Origin: Sphingomonas aliaeris
GTDB lineage: Bacteria > Pseudomonadota > Alphaproteobacteria > Sphingomonadales > Sphingomonadaceae
Direction of reading: 5' to 3'
Length of the DNA: 64,000 bases
Assembly: GCF_016743815.1 (NCBI RefSeq)
Contig: NZ_CP061035.1
Coordinates: 2,916,501-2,980,500 of the forward strand
The notes below the pieces were generated by a model that was not told where the DNA came from, ran no database searches, and saw only the letters and a list, made by a program, of their open reading frames with translations. Positions 18,734-27,077 of this stretch are shown here, one piece after another. Every line of letters starts with the position of its first letter. The first letter of the stretch is position 1. The position numbers and the translations under genes were made by a program.

Positions 18734-20283
18734 ATGACGATCCTCATTCCCATACTCGGCGATCAACTCTCGCACGGGCTCGCCTCGCTCCGGGGGTGCC
18801 GAAGGACGACGCCGTCATCCTGCTGATGGAGGTTGCGGAAGAGACGACCTACGTCCGGCATCACAAGGCGAAGATTGCGCTGATCCTCTCCGCAATGCGG
18901 CATTTCGCGGCTGAACTGACGTCGGACGGCTGGAACGTCGAGTATGTCCGGCTCGACGATCCCGACAATACAGGCAGCTTCAGCGGAGAGGTGGAGCGCG
19001 CGGTGCGGCGCCACGCACCATCCGCGATCCGCATCGTCGAGCCGGGCGAATGGCGGGTGAAGACGATGATCGATGGCTGGGCGGCGAAATTCGGCGTCCC
19101 GGTCGATGTGCTGCCCGACGATCGCTTCATCTGCGGAATACTGGAATTCCAGACCTGGGCGCAGGCGCGCAACGATCTCGTGATGGAGTTCTTCTATCGC
19201 GAGATGCGTCGCAAGACCGGCTTGCTGATGACCCGCGACGGACAGCCCGAGGGCGGGCAATGGAACCTCGACAAGGACAATCGCGCCCCGCCGAAGCGTG
19301 GGTTGAACTATCCCGAACCGATGCACTTCACCCCGGACGACACCACGCGCGACGTGATGGCGATGGTGCAGGACCGGTTCGCGGGCCATTTCGGGCGGTT
19401 GGACACGTTCGCGCTGCCCGTGACGGCGGCGCAGGCGCAGCGTGCGCTGAAACATTTCGTGCGCACCGCCCTGCCCGACTTCGGCACCTATCAGGACGCG
19501 ATGGTGACCGGGCAGGACTGGCTGTATCACAGCTGGCTCAGCCCCGCGATGAACCTGGGGCTGCTGACGCCGCTGGAGGTCGCGCAGGCGGCGGCGCAGG
19601 CCTATTCCACGGGCGACGCGCCGCTGAATGCCGCGGAGGGGTTCATCCGGCAGGTGATCGGCTGGCGCGAATATGTCCGCGGCTATTACTGGATGGAAAT
19701 GCCCGACGTGGCCGACGCAAACGCGCTCGGCGCGACCCGCCCGCTGCCCGAATTCTACTGGACCGGCGATACGGAGATGCTGTGCCTCGCGGAGGCGGTG
19801 CGAAACACGCGCGACAATGGCTATGCGCACCATATCCAGCGGCTGATGGTGCTGGGCAATTTCGCGATGCTGGCCGGCGTCCGGCCGCAGGAGGTCGCGG
19901 ACTGGTTTCTCGTCGTCTATGCGGACGCCTATGAATGGGTCGAACTGCCCAACGTGATCGGGATGAGCCAGCATGCCGATGGCGGGCGGCTCGCGACGAA
20001 ACCGTATGCGGGCGGCGGCGCATATATCAACCGCATGTCGGATCACTGCAAACCGTGCCGCTACGACGTCAAGAAGAAGACGGGGCCGGACGCCTGCCCC
20101 TTCAACGCATTGTACTGGGATTTCCTCGCGCGGCACGAACGCCGCTTCCGCCGCAATCGCCGGATGATCCAGATGTACGCGAACTGGGACCGGATGACGC
20201 CCGACCAGCGAAATGCCTACCGCGAAAGCGCCGCCGCGTTTCTGGACACGATCGAACCGGCAGCGAAAGGATGGGCGCGCTAG
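18734..20283 (+). CDS. FeS-type (6-4) photolyase/cryptochrome (PhrB-like), frame broken near the N-terminus
   Basis: Light-driven DNA repair enzyme of the iron-sulfur bacterial cryptochrome/photolyase group, about 516 residues when repaired. The N-terminus MTILIPILGDQLSHGLASLRG reads from the ATG at 18734 and the rest (VPKDDAVILLMEV, TTYVRHHKAKIA) lies one frame over. Adding one G to the G5 tract at 18792-18796 joins them. Cysteines for the 4Fe-4S cluster are seen in HCKPCRYDVKK and DACPFNALYW plus one further upstream (EMLCLAEA). The FAD domain has EGFIRQVIGWREYVRGYYW. It is the last host gene before the prophage. As read, a shorter start would lack the first strand of the antenna domain. 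Confidence 0.85.
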
Positions 20284-20414
20284 GCAGGGCGAAGTCAGGA
20301 ACCAGCGGTCGTCCCGCTGGAGCCTTGGTGGACAGGGCTTCCATTGAACGAAAGCCCTTAAACAACGCTTTTATGCGGGTTTCAGGGAAGCGGCTTAAGC
20401 CGCTACCCCCTCGC
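20284..20414. other. Left prophage boundary zone with three inverted repeats and a tRNA-end-like stretch
   Basis: 131 bases between the last host gene and the first prophage gene. Three inverted repeats are visible: CCAGCGG/CCGCTGG (20302-20320), AGGGCTT/AAGCCCT (20334-20358) and the perfect palindrome AGCGGCTTAAGCCGCT (20389-20404). On the minus strand, 20326-20358 reads like the 3' end of a tRNA: a GTTCAAT loop flanked by complementary bases, then CCTGTCC-A-CCA. This is what an attachment core left by a tRNA-targeting integrase would look like. The T-stem is imperfect and the partner copy is not in the window, so this is a candidate only. Confidence 0.4.
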
Positions 20415-20642
20415 CTACCCCCGTTTTATTTTCCGGTCCCGTTTGGGAAGCGCCTCGATCCAGTCGAGGACTTCGCATTCGCGCCAACAGACCACACCGC
20501 CGCCCATCGCCAGCGACTGCGGAAAGGTCCCTGCGGTCATGCGATCGTAGATCGTCGAGCGCCCCAACGGGACTAGATCAAGCACTTCTTTCAGCCGAAT
20601 AAGCCGGTGAGAACGACTGCGCTCGATTGATGCGTTACTCAT
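20415..20642 (-). CDS. AlpA-family helix-turn-helix regulator (excisionase-like)
   Basis: 75 residues with the AlpA/MerR-type HTH: RLIRLKEVLDLVPLGRSTIYDRMTAG, then FPQSLAMGGGVVCWRECEVLDW. AlpA proteins switch on integrase or serve as excisionases in P4-like elements. It is the last gene of the leftward operon and overlaps the gene before it by ATGA, lying next to the presumed attachment site, which fits an excision role. Confidence 0.85.
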   Translation of the reverse strand: MSNASIERSRSHRLIRLKEVLDLVPLGRSTIYDRMTAGTFPQSLAMGGGVVCWRECEVLDWIEALPKRDRKIKRG

Positions 20643-20896
20643 GAAGCCCTCCGAGGCATCGCCTCAATCGCCACGATCAGGTGTTCCGACGCGTGATACT
20701 GTGCTGAATGAATTGTGCTGCTCACGCCGTGATCCGCCGAACGTTTGATGTTCTCAGGCGTAAACGGCTCCCCGCTCAGCAGCGGATCGAGCAGAATGTT
20801 GTCGCCGCAGATCGCCATATTCTCGTCGCCGTAGAGACGGAGCAAGGCGGTGACGTCCGCGAGCGCCGCGCGATATCCGCGTTCGAAGCGGTTCAT
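20639..20896 (-). CDS. Prophage hypothetical protein
   Basis: 85 residues beginning MNRFERGYRAALADVTALLR. It is a small helical protein that overlaps both neighbours by four bases in the leftward operon. The middle has an ENIKRSADHGVSSTIH segment. No family is recognised. Confidence 0.6.
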   Translation of the reverse strand: MNRFERGYRAALADVTALLRLYGDENMAICGDNILLDPLLSGEPFTPENIKRSADHGVSSTIHSAQYHASEHLIVAIEAMPRRAS

Positions 20897-21126
20897 GCCC
20901 CCGCCCCCTGCCCGGCCGTCGCAAGACGCAGGGGCATGATCAAATAACCCCCGCTCGCCGTTGCGCCGGGCGTCTGCCACGCCTTCACGTCCGCGCACGG
21001 CATGATGCCGTCAAGTGGCGCGCGGATCGGCTTCGTCTGTTCGCAGCCTATGCAGACCAGAACGTTGTCGCGCAGCGGCAGGCGCTGACACCACTGGTGG
21101 TTCACCTCGATGGCAATCGTCGTCAC
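20893..21126 (-). CDS. Prophage hypothetical protein with CxxC motif
   Basis: 77 residues from a GTG at 21126 (GTGA overlap with the upstream stop). VCIGCEQTKP and a further W-C and P-C could bind a metal. I chose the GTG because the frame has no ATG at a sensible place and the overlap pattern matches its neighbours. Unknown function. Confidence 0.55.
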   Translation of the reverse strand: MTTIAIEVNHQWCQRLPLRDNVLVCIGCEQTKPIRAPLDGIMPCADVKAWQTPGATASGGYLIMPLRLATAGQGAGA

Positions 21127-21326
21127 CGGTTCCTCCACTTGCTGGCATACCGGTCCAGCGCCTTTTCGACGGCGTCGGGTAGCGGGTCCTTCGTCCAGCA
21201 CCACGCGACATAAGCGAGGCAGACGATCCCCAAGACGTTGGAAACAAGTTCGGCCCTCGTCGTGCCAGACGCATGCGACAGCATAGCGGTCGTGATCGCG
21301 AGGATAATCATACGCGCAAATGTCAT
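21123..21326 (-). CDS. Small prophage membrane protein
   Basis: 67 residues. The first 45 contain two hydrophobic stretches (ARMIILAITTAMLSHASG and SNVLGIVCLAYVAWCW), followed by a charged tail (KALDRYASKWRNR). It is predicted to lie in the inner membrane with the tail in the cytoplasm. Its place in the early operon means it could act on the host envelope or exclude other phages, but nothing shows this directly. Confidence 0.55.
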   Translation of the reverse strand: MTFARMIILAITTAMLSHASGTTRAELVSNVLGIVCLAYVAWCWTKDPLPDAVEKALDRYASKWRNR

Positions 21327-21601
21327 TGCGCGACCGGGACCGCCTCGTCGACGAGGCGGGTGCAGTTCTTGCCGCAGCTTTCGCTATGCGACGTCTGCGT
21401 GCCGCCCGACGAGAAATAGACGCGCCGGCCAGATCCCGGCGGCGTGACAGCCCAGAGCTTCGTCCCATCTGGCGCGGTGGCCGCCAGTGCCACGATCCCG
21501 GCGTCGACCTTCGCGCTGTATTGCGGATCGGCCGAGACAGAGGGCGCATCGCATCCAGACAGCGCGGCGGCGGCGGCGGCGAGCAGCATCTTGCCCTTCA
21601 T
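21323..21601 (-). CDS. Prophage-encoded small lipoprotein
   Basis: 92 residues with a lipoprotein signal peptide: basic start MKGKM, Ala-rich core, and lipobox LSGC at residues 14-17. The mature part has GTKLWAVTPPGSGRRVYF and two cysteines (SCGKNC) that may form a disulfide. It would be anchored in the outer or inner membrane of the lysogen. Surface lipoproteins of prophages can block superinfection, an inference only. Confidence 0.6.
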   Translation of the reverse strand: MKGKMLLAAAAAALSGCDAPSVSADPQYSAKVDAGIVALAATAPDGTKLWAVTPPGSGRRVYFSSGGTQTSHSESCGKNCTRLVDEAVPVAQ

Positions 21602-21834
21602 TGCGGCACCTCCCCGATCGCGAAGGGCGCCTCAGCGGCTGGCTTCAGCTTCACCCGCGCTACCTCCAGCGTGATGACGAACGTTTCGCCTGGCATGCCG
21701 CGCAGCAGGCGGACGGCTTCGCGCTCTGCTGCTTCGAACGTCTGGTGGGGATGACGATTGGTCGCTTCTTTGTGCAGCAGGAACGCGCCGTCTCTCTTGT
21801 TCGTGGTCGCCCGCAAAGGGTTATCGGTGGTCAT
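21598..21834 (-). CDS. Prophage hypothetical protein
   Basis: 78 residues. QTFEAAEREAVRLLRGMPGETFVITLEVARV has the feel of a small alpha/beta protein found in many alphaproteobacterial prophages. It overlaps both neighbours by four bases. Function unknown. Confidence 0.55.
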   Translation of the reverse strand: MTTDNPLRATTNKRDGAFLLHKEATNRHPHQTFEAAEREAVRLLRGMPGETFVITLEVARVKLKPAAEAPFAIGEVPQ

Positions 21835-22040
21835 ACTTTGCTCCTGGTGATGGGAATGCCGGACGCAGCGACTGGCGCCAGAGGACGGCCGAGGCCGGGA
21901 TAGATGTTGTTTTCAGCGTGAAGCCGCCGCGTGATCAGGCGGGCGGCGTTGATGACGCCGCGGTCTAGATCGTTGCCCGGGTAAGGGTCGGCTTGAGCGA
22001 CGATCTGAACGAATGCGCAGGCGGACTCGGTCGGGGTCAT
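21831..22040 (-). CDS. Prophage hypothetical protein
   Basis: 69 residues, MTPTESACAFVQIVAQADPY onward, mostly helical and soluble. ATGA overlaps on both sides place it in the same transcript. Not recognised. Confidence 0.5.
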   Translation of the reverse strand: MTPTESACAFVQIVAQADPYPGNDLDRGVINAARLITRRLHAENNIYPGLGRPLAPVAASGIPITRSKV

Positions 22041-22288
22041 AGCGCCCTCGCCCGGGCAGTCTGCACAAGGTGGACAAGTGCCGCGCTTTCCGAGACGGCA
22101 CGCTCCAGCACGGTGAGCGCTTCGCGTTGATCGCCGCTGATGATCGCGCGTATCAATTCGCGCATGTCCTGCCCTTCCGCGTCGCCGGTGATCTGTCCGA
22201 GCTTGCCCCGGATACGGTCTGCGGCTGACAGAATGTCCGCGTCAGGGAAGTCGTGGATATCGACGTCAACTTCGATCGTGCGTCCCAT
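22037..22288 (-). CDS. Prophage hypothetical protein
   Basis: 83 residues starting MGRTIEVDVDIHDFPDADIL; the start overlaps the upstream stop by one base. It has the recurring phage motif D-V-D-I-x-x-F-x-D-x-D-I and a helical C-terminus. The same D-P-D-VDILSAYERI-like wording occurs in the 25665-26390 protein, suggesting a shared domain within this operon. Confidence 0.55.
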   Translation of the reverse strand: MGRTIEVDVDIHDFPDADILSAADRIRGKLGQITGDAEGQDMRELIRAIISGDQREALTVLERAVSESAALVHLVQTARARAL

Positions 22289-22608
22289 CACCGCTGCCCT
22301 TTCAACCGAGCCGGGTTCACCGGTGCCCAGACAATCGCGCGCTTGCCGCTGGCGTTCTTCCGGCGCTGGCCGCTGTCGCGAACCTTCCCCAGCCGGGACA
22401 GCTCGGTCAGGCGCGGGCGGATCGAAAGGATCGATAGCCCGAGCCGTCCGGCGACCTCGTCCGCGGTCAGGCCGTTGGACCGCTCGACGACGGCCAACGC
22501 CTGCGCGCGGAGCATGGGTGCCGTGACGGCGGCGGCGTCGGCCGCATCCCGCGACGTGTCGCGATCCTGCGCGCCGGGCGCATGCGGATATCTGAATAGG
22601 TCGGTCAA
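22288..22608 (-). CDS. Winged-helix-like prophage protein
   Basis: 106 residues from a TTG at 22608 that overlaps the preceding stop (TTGA). The stretch RSNGLTADEVAGRLGLSILS followed by RPRLTELSRLGKVRDSGQRR is a MarR/ROK-like winged helix, typical of small phage DNA-binding proteins. The N-terminal 40 residues contain AQDRDTSRDAADAA, also common in such proteins. Probable DNA-binding regulator of early genes. Confidence 0.65.
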   Translation of the reverse strand: MTDLFRYPHAPGAQDRDTSRDAADAAAVTAPMLRAQALAVVERSNGLTADEVAGRLGLSILSIRPRLTELSRLGKVRDSGQRRKNASGKRAIVWAPVNPARLKGQR

Positions 22609-22817
22609 TGTACCGTCCCCCCATCTTCGCCGAGCGACTGCTCCAGCTTGGTGATCATGGCGTTCGCCATCGCGCAGCCGAGGCAGCATTGCGGGCATCG
22701 CCGGGCGCATTGTGGCTCGTCGAGCAGCATGCCTTGCGGCGATCGCATCAACCGGGCGCGATGGGCGCGCAAATCACCCAGCCATAGGAAATCGGCGGCG
22801 GTTGCTTCGGTCACCAT
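22605..22817 (-). CDS. Cysteine-rich small prophage protein
   Basis: 70 residues starting at 22817. CARRCPQCCLGCAMA packs five cysteines into 15 residues and suggests a zinc or iron-sulfur site. It is followed by an acidic tail. It overlaps the gene before it by seven bases. Function unknown. Confidence 0.5.
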   Translation of the reverse strand: MVTEATAADFLWLGDLRAHRARLMRSPQGMLLDEPQCARRCPQCCLGCAMANAMITKLEQSLGEDGGTVH

Positions 22818-23263
22818 ACCGTCGCTCCCATCTCTTCCAGCCAGCCCGACCACGACGGATCTCCGATCGTCTCGTGGACGGACATCAGGCTGTCGCGCAG
22901 GGTCGCGTCCAAGCAGATCAGGCGACGGCCATAGTTCGGGCCGTGTTTGCACTTCGCGGGCAGGCCGTGGCGCTTCCGCCACTCCGCGATCGTCTGGTGC
23001 GTCACGTCCTCGAACAGCGCAATCTTCCGGTCGGAAAGACCGAGATCGTACAATTCCCGGCGGGTGCTGTTGGCGCCGATCGGCTCGGCCGCGTTCAGGG
23101 TCGGCAATCCGCGGTATTTCCGCCATTGCAGCACCGCCGAGCGCTTGCATCCCTGCTTCCGCGCGATTGCCCCATCCGACCAGCCGGCGCGATACAGCGC
23201 CAGACGTTCGGCGTGATCCGGCCACCGGTGGCGCGGGCGCAGACGAAATTCGTTCGCGCTCAT
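22811..23263 (-). CDS. Prophage DNA-binding protein with homeodomain-like repeats
   Basis: 150 residues with two HTH-like units of similar layout: LYRAGWSDGAIARKQGCKRSAVLQWR and LYDLGLSDRKIALFEDVTHQTIAEWR. Each has the turn (W/L-S-D) and recognition helix ending in W-R-K. This looks like an internally duplicated helix-turn-helix, probably binding DNA as a tandem reader. It sits in the early leftward operon; a regulatory role is inferred. Confidence 0.65.
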   Translation of the reverse strand: MSANEFRLRPRHRWPDHAERLALYRAGWSDGAIARKQGCKRSAVLQWRKYRGLPTLNAAEPIGANSTRRELYDLGLSDRKIALFEDVTHQTIAEWRKRHGLPAKCKHGPNYGRRLICLDATLRDSLMSVHETIGDPSWSGWLEEMGATVW

Positions 23264-23481
23264 GCCGCCGGCCTCGGGCTATCATCGCCGAGGTAGAGAG
23301 CGCGCCATGCGTTCCACAGTCGAAGAACCTCTTCGGCCTGCTTCATGCGCCGTCCGCGCGCCTCGGCGCTATCAGTGATCAGGTTGTCGTCCCGGTACAG
23401 CCGGTTGAACACGATCGCGGCGTGATCGAACGCGGCCCATGCGGCTTCGACGGGAGTATTGTCTGCGGCCAGTCGGATCAT
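23260..23481 (-). CDS. Prophage hypothetical protein
   Basis: 73 residues starting MIRLAADNTPVEAAWAAFDH, helical, with RRMKQAEEVLRLWNAWRALY at the C-terminus. The beginning (A-W-x-A-F-D-x-A-x-x) resembles the first helix of other small proteins in this operon. ATGA overlaps at both ends. Confidence 0.5.
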   Translation of the reverse strand: MIRLAADNTPVEAAWAAFDHAAIVFNRLYRDDNLITDSAEARGRRMKQAEEVLRLWNAWRALYLGDDSPRPAA

Positions 23482-24452
23482 TGCCCGGCTCCCTTCATGA
23501 CGTAGCTTTTTGATTTGAAGCCGCCCTGCCCGGTGACCATCGTCTGGTTCACCCAAGTGATACGGTCAGCGGAAAGCCGGCGGATATGTCCGCGTCGCAG
23601 GTGCGAGCGTCGTGACCCTGCTGCCTCGAACGTCCCCCCGCCGCCCTGATCGCCATCCAGCGACAAGGTCAGGAAGTCGGAGAGCAGCGGCTTCCCAGCC
23701 TTCATGCGCTGACGGTTCAGCTTGTCGGGCGGGGCGTGGCGGTCGCTCTGTACGTTGCGGCATCCAAGCGCTGCACACAGATCAAAGTATGCGTTCACCT
23801 CGTCCATCAGGTCCGCAGAGATTGCATCCATCGTTACCGGGACGCCGTGGACTTGGCCGGCCAGGATGATCGCCTCCGGCAGAATTGGCACCAAGGTGCC
23901 TGCCGGCGCTCCCGACTTGACCGCCGCCTTGTTCATTCGACCTGAGGCGATCATGGCGTCGCGAAACGGGAACGACGGAAGGTCATTGCGGAAGTTCATT
24001 TGGTCGTAGTCGAACCGTATCCCGGCGCTGACCGGAATCCACATCTGGTCCTCATCGTTATAGAAGATCGACATCACGACGAAGCCCGGCGTGGCTTGCT
24101 GGGGAGCCATCATCCGAGCGATCGGCGGAAGATCGTTCTGCCAATCGAACGCCAGCGCAATGCGACGGGACGATTTCAGGGCCGTGTATTGCCCGTTCCA
24201 TCGTCCTCGATCCCCTCGCGCGGTGTATTCGAGCGCGACGACCGGAAAAGGCGGGTGGTACATTTCTCCCGGCAGCTCGACTGGAGCTTTCGAACGATCG
24301 AGCAGTGTGCCGTAATCAGGGAGTACGAAAACCTGCGCTTCGCGCAGCTTCTCCGCGATATAGCGGAACCCCTGCTGCACGCCCGGGTGCGGGGAATTAA
24401 TCCCCTCCAGGCACTCGATCGCCTTGGTCGTGAAGTTGAGCGCCTGTGTCAT
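23478..24452 (-). CDS. Prophage hypothetical protein with a HLRRGHIRRL C-terminal motif
   Basis: 324 residues, one of the larger early proteins. The N-terminal part is an alpha/beta domain (PPFPVVALEYTAR). The C-terminus SRRSHLRRGHIRRL...ITWVNQTMV...GGFKSKSYVMKG is a motif I know from many phage and prophage proteins of proteobacteria whose role is unknown. The basic H-x-R-R-G-H-I-R-R cluster suggests nucleic-acid contact. Its position among early genes fits host takeover or regulation, but I assign no function. Confidence 0.65.
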   Translation of the reverse strand: MTQALNFTTKAIECLEGINSPHPGVQQGFRYIAEKLREAQVFVLPDYGTLLDRSKAPVELPGEMYHPPFPVVALEYTARGDRGRWNGQYTALKSSRRIALAFDWQNDLPPIARMMAPQQATPGFVVMSIFYNDEDQMWIPVSAGIRFDYDQMNFRNDLPSFPFRDAMIASGRMNKAAVKSGAPAGTLVPILPEAIILAGQVHGVPVTMDAISADLMDEVNAYFDLCAALGCRNVQSDRHAPPDKLNRQRMKAGKPLLSDFLTLSLDGDQGGGGTFEAAGSRRSHLRRGHIRRLSADRITWVNQTMVTGQGGFKSKSYVMKGAGQ

Positions 24453-24727
24453 ACGCCAGGTGCCTCCCCGCGCCGGTGCCCAAAGTCGCCGCAGCAGTCT
24501 TGGCTATGGGTCGCTGGCCACAAGCTGGCGGGCATCAAGCCAAGCGCGTCGATGCTGCAATCGACCTGTTCCCCGTAGGCTGGCCTCGGCATGGTCGCGG
24601 AGAGCATGGCGTCGGCCAAGATCGGCGGGCGGCGGCGGCAAAGCCCGAAACCCCAATCCTCGTCGTTGGGATCGCTATACCGAGGGTCTTCTTTCCAGAA
24701 CCGGCATTTGTTGCACTGTTCGGTCAT
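24449..24727 (-). CDS. Small prophage protein with possible zinc site
   Basis: 92 residues, starting MTEQCNKCRFWKEDP. The CxxCxFW start, a later GLCRRRPP and the C-terminal QDCCGDFGHRR give a spaced set of cysteines and a histidine typical of a small zinc-binding domain found in phage genomes. Function unknown. Confidence 0.6.
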   Translation of the reverse strand: MTEQCNKCRFWKEDPRYSDPNDEDWGFGLCRRRPPILADAMLSATMPRPAYGEQVDCSIDALGLMPASLWPATHSQDCCGDFGHRRGEAPGV

Positions 24728-25665
24728 GCCGCCAGCCCCAGCGCCTGCCGAGTATCGATCAGCATCTCGGGGTGGTTCACCTCGATCGCCGCGCCGATCG
24801 CCACGCGGCGATCGTACCCGATTGGGCCAAGGCCTCCGGCAATTAATGCTTGGCAGGCGGCGAAACGCTCGTGGTCATAGTCGGCGAGATTGTCTTCCGG
24901 CTCGCTTGTGATCAATACGCGAGCACCATCCGGTTGGATCACAAGATGCACGCGCATGTGCGCTCGCCTCGTCGCCGCAATCCAATCTTCAGCGTCGAAA
25001 TCCACCCGCCCCATCATGAACAAGCACCGACCAAGGTCGCAGTTCAGAAGGTCGCGAACGAAAGCGACCTGGGCCGCTCCGTCACACGATCCGCACGCTG
25101 TTGTGAGATCAGATTGATCGACTTCGAATAGGAAGTCCGTGGGGCCATGCTCGCCCAGCATTTCGCCGTAGAGCTTCACAATAAGGTCGCCCGGCGTGGC
25201 GCAGGGTGCCGAAATCATTGCGATGTATGCGCCCGCATCCGCGAGACAGAGATCCGTCTCGGCGATAGGATCTACCGGCTCAGCAGCGGCGACCGCTTCA
25301 AAGGTAAGTCGCGCCTGACGCCAATTCTCAAAGAGGGCCTTGACCGAGGGGCTTACGCAGGGCCGCTGCAGTTCAATCAAATCCCGCTGGATCTGGGCCA
25401 TGTAGCGCGGATGGTGGTCAGACCAGCCGGCGTCGATATTGCGATCGAGCATGAACGCCAGCTTCTCTTTTACCTCTGTAGGGGTCGCCGCCGGGTGCAT
25501 CAGCAAAGCCTCCATTGCATCGTCCTCGGCCTTGCATTCAGGCGCCCATTCCTTGGAGGTTGCGTCCCACTCCCGCCCCTCGACCGCGAGACGGTCAAAG
25601 GCAGCGTAGGCTTGGTCATAGGCGGCGCGCTTTTCAGCGAACTCGGCTGTCGTGTGGATTTGCAT
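24724..25665 (-). CDS. Prophage hypothetical protein
   Basis: 313 residues starting MQIHTTAEFAEKRAAYDQAY at 25665, chosen because it overlaps the previous stop by one base. It is mainly helical with an acidic centre and scattered cysteines (LTTACGSCDGAAQ). The C-terminal part has DYDHERFAACQALIAGGLGPIGYD. No family is recognised. Confidence 0.55.
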   Translation of the reverse strand: MQIHTTAEFAEKRAAYDQAYAAFDRLAVEGREWDATSKEWAPECKAEDDAMEALLMHPAATPTEVKEKLAFMLDRNIDAGWSDHHPRYMAQIQRDLIELQRPCVSPSVKALFENWRQARLTFEAVAAAEPVDPIAETDLCLADAGAYIAMISAPCATPGDLIVKLYGEMLGEHGPTDFLFEVDQSDLTTACGSCDGAAQVAFVRDLLNCDLGRCLFMMGRVDFDAEDWIAATRRAHMRVHLVIQPDGARVLITSEPEDNLADYDHERFAACQALIAGGLGPIGYDRRVAIGAAIEVNHPEMLIDTRQALGLAA

Positions 25666-26390
25666 CAGATCTCTCCCGATGGGCGCGCGGTCGCGCCAAG
25701 AAGGAATTTCGTGTCGCGAGCGAGCCAAGGCGCGGCCTCGTCCAGCAGCCCTTCGGCGGCGGCGATTTCGAATTTTCGGAGGTACGCGGCTTCGTCAGGC
25801 GCGAGGGTGCGGATCAACCTTCGAAGCGGAAAGTCATCGGTGACGACGTCGCGCAGCTGGTCACTCGCTACCGAAAGATCGGCAACGAATTGTGATACGC
25901 CACCGCCTTCCTTTTGCCGGAACTCTTCCGTGTCGACTAAGTCGTTGAGATGAAACAGGCTGGCGTAGGTCCCCGTTGAGCGCTCAGCGTGGAAAAGGGC
26001 TTGTGCCCAATCTATCCGGATAAGGTCGACGGCAGCCGCCAGTAGCTGTTGAGCGTGACCGTCTAGGTCGCCTCGGTTGGCAACAAGCGCCAACACGCCG
26101 CCCTCGGCGAGTGCCCGGTCAAGCCAGCGATCCGGATGCTGCTTCGTCAACCCGAGCAGCAGTCGAGGAAGCGCCCCGCCCGTCGTCACCGGAAACGCGG
26201 TTTCAATTATCGCCTCGTCGGCAGCTTGGGCCTCGTCGCGCTTATCCATTTCGGCGACCGGCCAGAGATCTTCCGGCACGTCATCGTAGCGATATGCCCA
26301 TTCCTTATTGGCGCGGATCCGTTCGTATGCGGAAAGGATATCGACGTCGGGGCTGTCCGGATCGAATGCCGGGATGCTGGTGATGTTCAT
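25665..26390 (-). CDS. Prophage hypothetical protein
   Basis: 241 residues starting MNITSIPAFDPDSPDVDILS at 26390. It is helical and soluble with no membrane segment. The PDVDILSAYERIRANKEWAY stretch recalls the 22037-22288 protein. It is in the middle of the leftward operon with one-base overlaps on both sides. Not recognised. Confidence 0.55.
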   Translation of the reverse strand: MNITSIPAFDPDSPDVDILSAYERIRANKEWAYRYDDVPEDLWPVAEMDKRDEAQAADEAIIETAFPVTTGGALPRLLLGLTKQHPDRWLDRALAEGGVLALVANRGDLDGHAQQLLAAAVDLIRIDWAQALFHAERSTGTYASLFHLNDLVDTEEFRQKEGGGVSQFVADLSVASDQLRDVVTDDFPLRRLIRTLAPDEAAYLRKFEIAAAEGLLDEAAPWLARDTKFLLGATARPSGEI

Positions 26391-26650
26391 CAGAACGCCC
26401 CCAGCTCGATCAGGCGGTTTTGTACCGCGTGAAGGTCGCGGCGTACGCCGGCCAGCGTTTCTCCCGCGAGGGTGAAGATGCACCAGACGCGGTATTCGAT
26501 TGACGCTGGCCGCTGGTGAACGGCCTCCCCGAGATCGTCGTTGTTCGATTCCAGCAGGATTTCGATCCGCTCAAGGCGGGCCGCCAGATCATCGAATGCG
26601 GTGAAGGCATCGTTGATCGTGGCGGGCGCAGGCTGGATGGCGGCGCTCAC
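26390..26650 (-). CDS. Prophage hypothetical protein
   Basis: 86 residues, all helical, with a central heptad-like stretch (FDDLAARLERIEILLESNND) that could form a coiled coil. It overlaps neighbours on both sides. Unknown function. Confidence 0.5.
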   Translation of the reverse strand: MSAAIQPAPATINDAFTAFDDLAARLERIEILLESNNDDLGEAVHQRPASIEYRVWCIFTLAGETLAGVRRDLHAVQNRLIELGAF

Positions 26651-26967
26651 GACCGCACCGTCTTCGGGGTACGCCCGATCTCAAAATGAAGATGCAGCCC
26701 CAACCACTGGAAGGTGAAGAAGCGGACCTCGCCCATGCTCTCGTCGCCGAACCGGCCTGCGGACTTATCGCTGAGCAGCTTCAAGCTGAAGGTTTCGACG
26801 GTGCCCCAATCATACCAAGGCTCGATCGCAGCGAGGACGCGGCTCAGCTTGGCGCGACGTTCGGCCCGCGCTTCTTCCTTCAGTCGGGTGAGGATGGCCG
26901 CGCTGGCGGCAGCCATGTTCGTATGTTCGCGCACCACTCGTGGCGCGCGCCGTGTCTGGGTGACCAT
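26647..26967 (-). CDS. First gene of the leftward early operon, hypothetical
   Basis: 106 residues. A strong GGGAGG ribosome site lies at 26974-26980, and the operator/promoter region is about 110 bases upstream. The N-terminus is basic (TQTRRAPRVVREHT), then a coiled helix (RLKEEARAERRAKLSRVLAA), then an aromatic C-terminal half (VRFFTFQWLGLHLHFEIG). Being first in the operon it should be made earliest. Unknown function. Confidence 0.6.
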   Translation of the reverse strand: MVTQTRRAPRVVREHTNMAAASAAILTRLKEEARAERRAKLSRVLAAIEPWYDWGTVETFSLKLLSDKSAGRFGDESMGEVRFFTFQWLGLHLHFEIGRTPKTVRS

Positions 26968-26994
26968 TGGTCAACCTCCCTGCTGTGATAACAA

Positions 26995-27013
26995 GGGAGG
27001 CAAACCGCCTCCC
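26995..27013 (-). promoter_or_regulatory. Leader hairpin in front of the early operon
   Basis: GGGAGGC and GCCTCCC (26995-27001, 27007-27013) form a 7-bp stem in the 5' leader of the leftward transcript, just before the first ribosome site. It could act in attenuation or mRNA protection. No T run follows, so I do not call it a terminator. Confidence 0.35.
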
Positions 27014-27077
27014 GGCTTACCAGCTGGGACCGCGGCGTCGCACTATAGCGGGTCGCATCAGATCAGCTGATGCGCTC

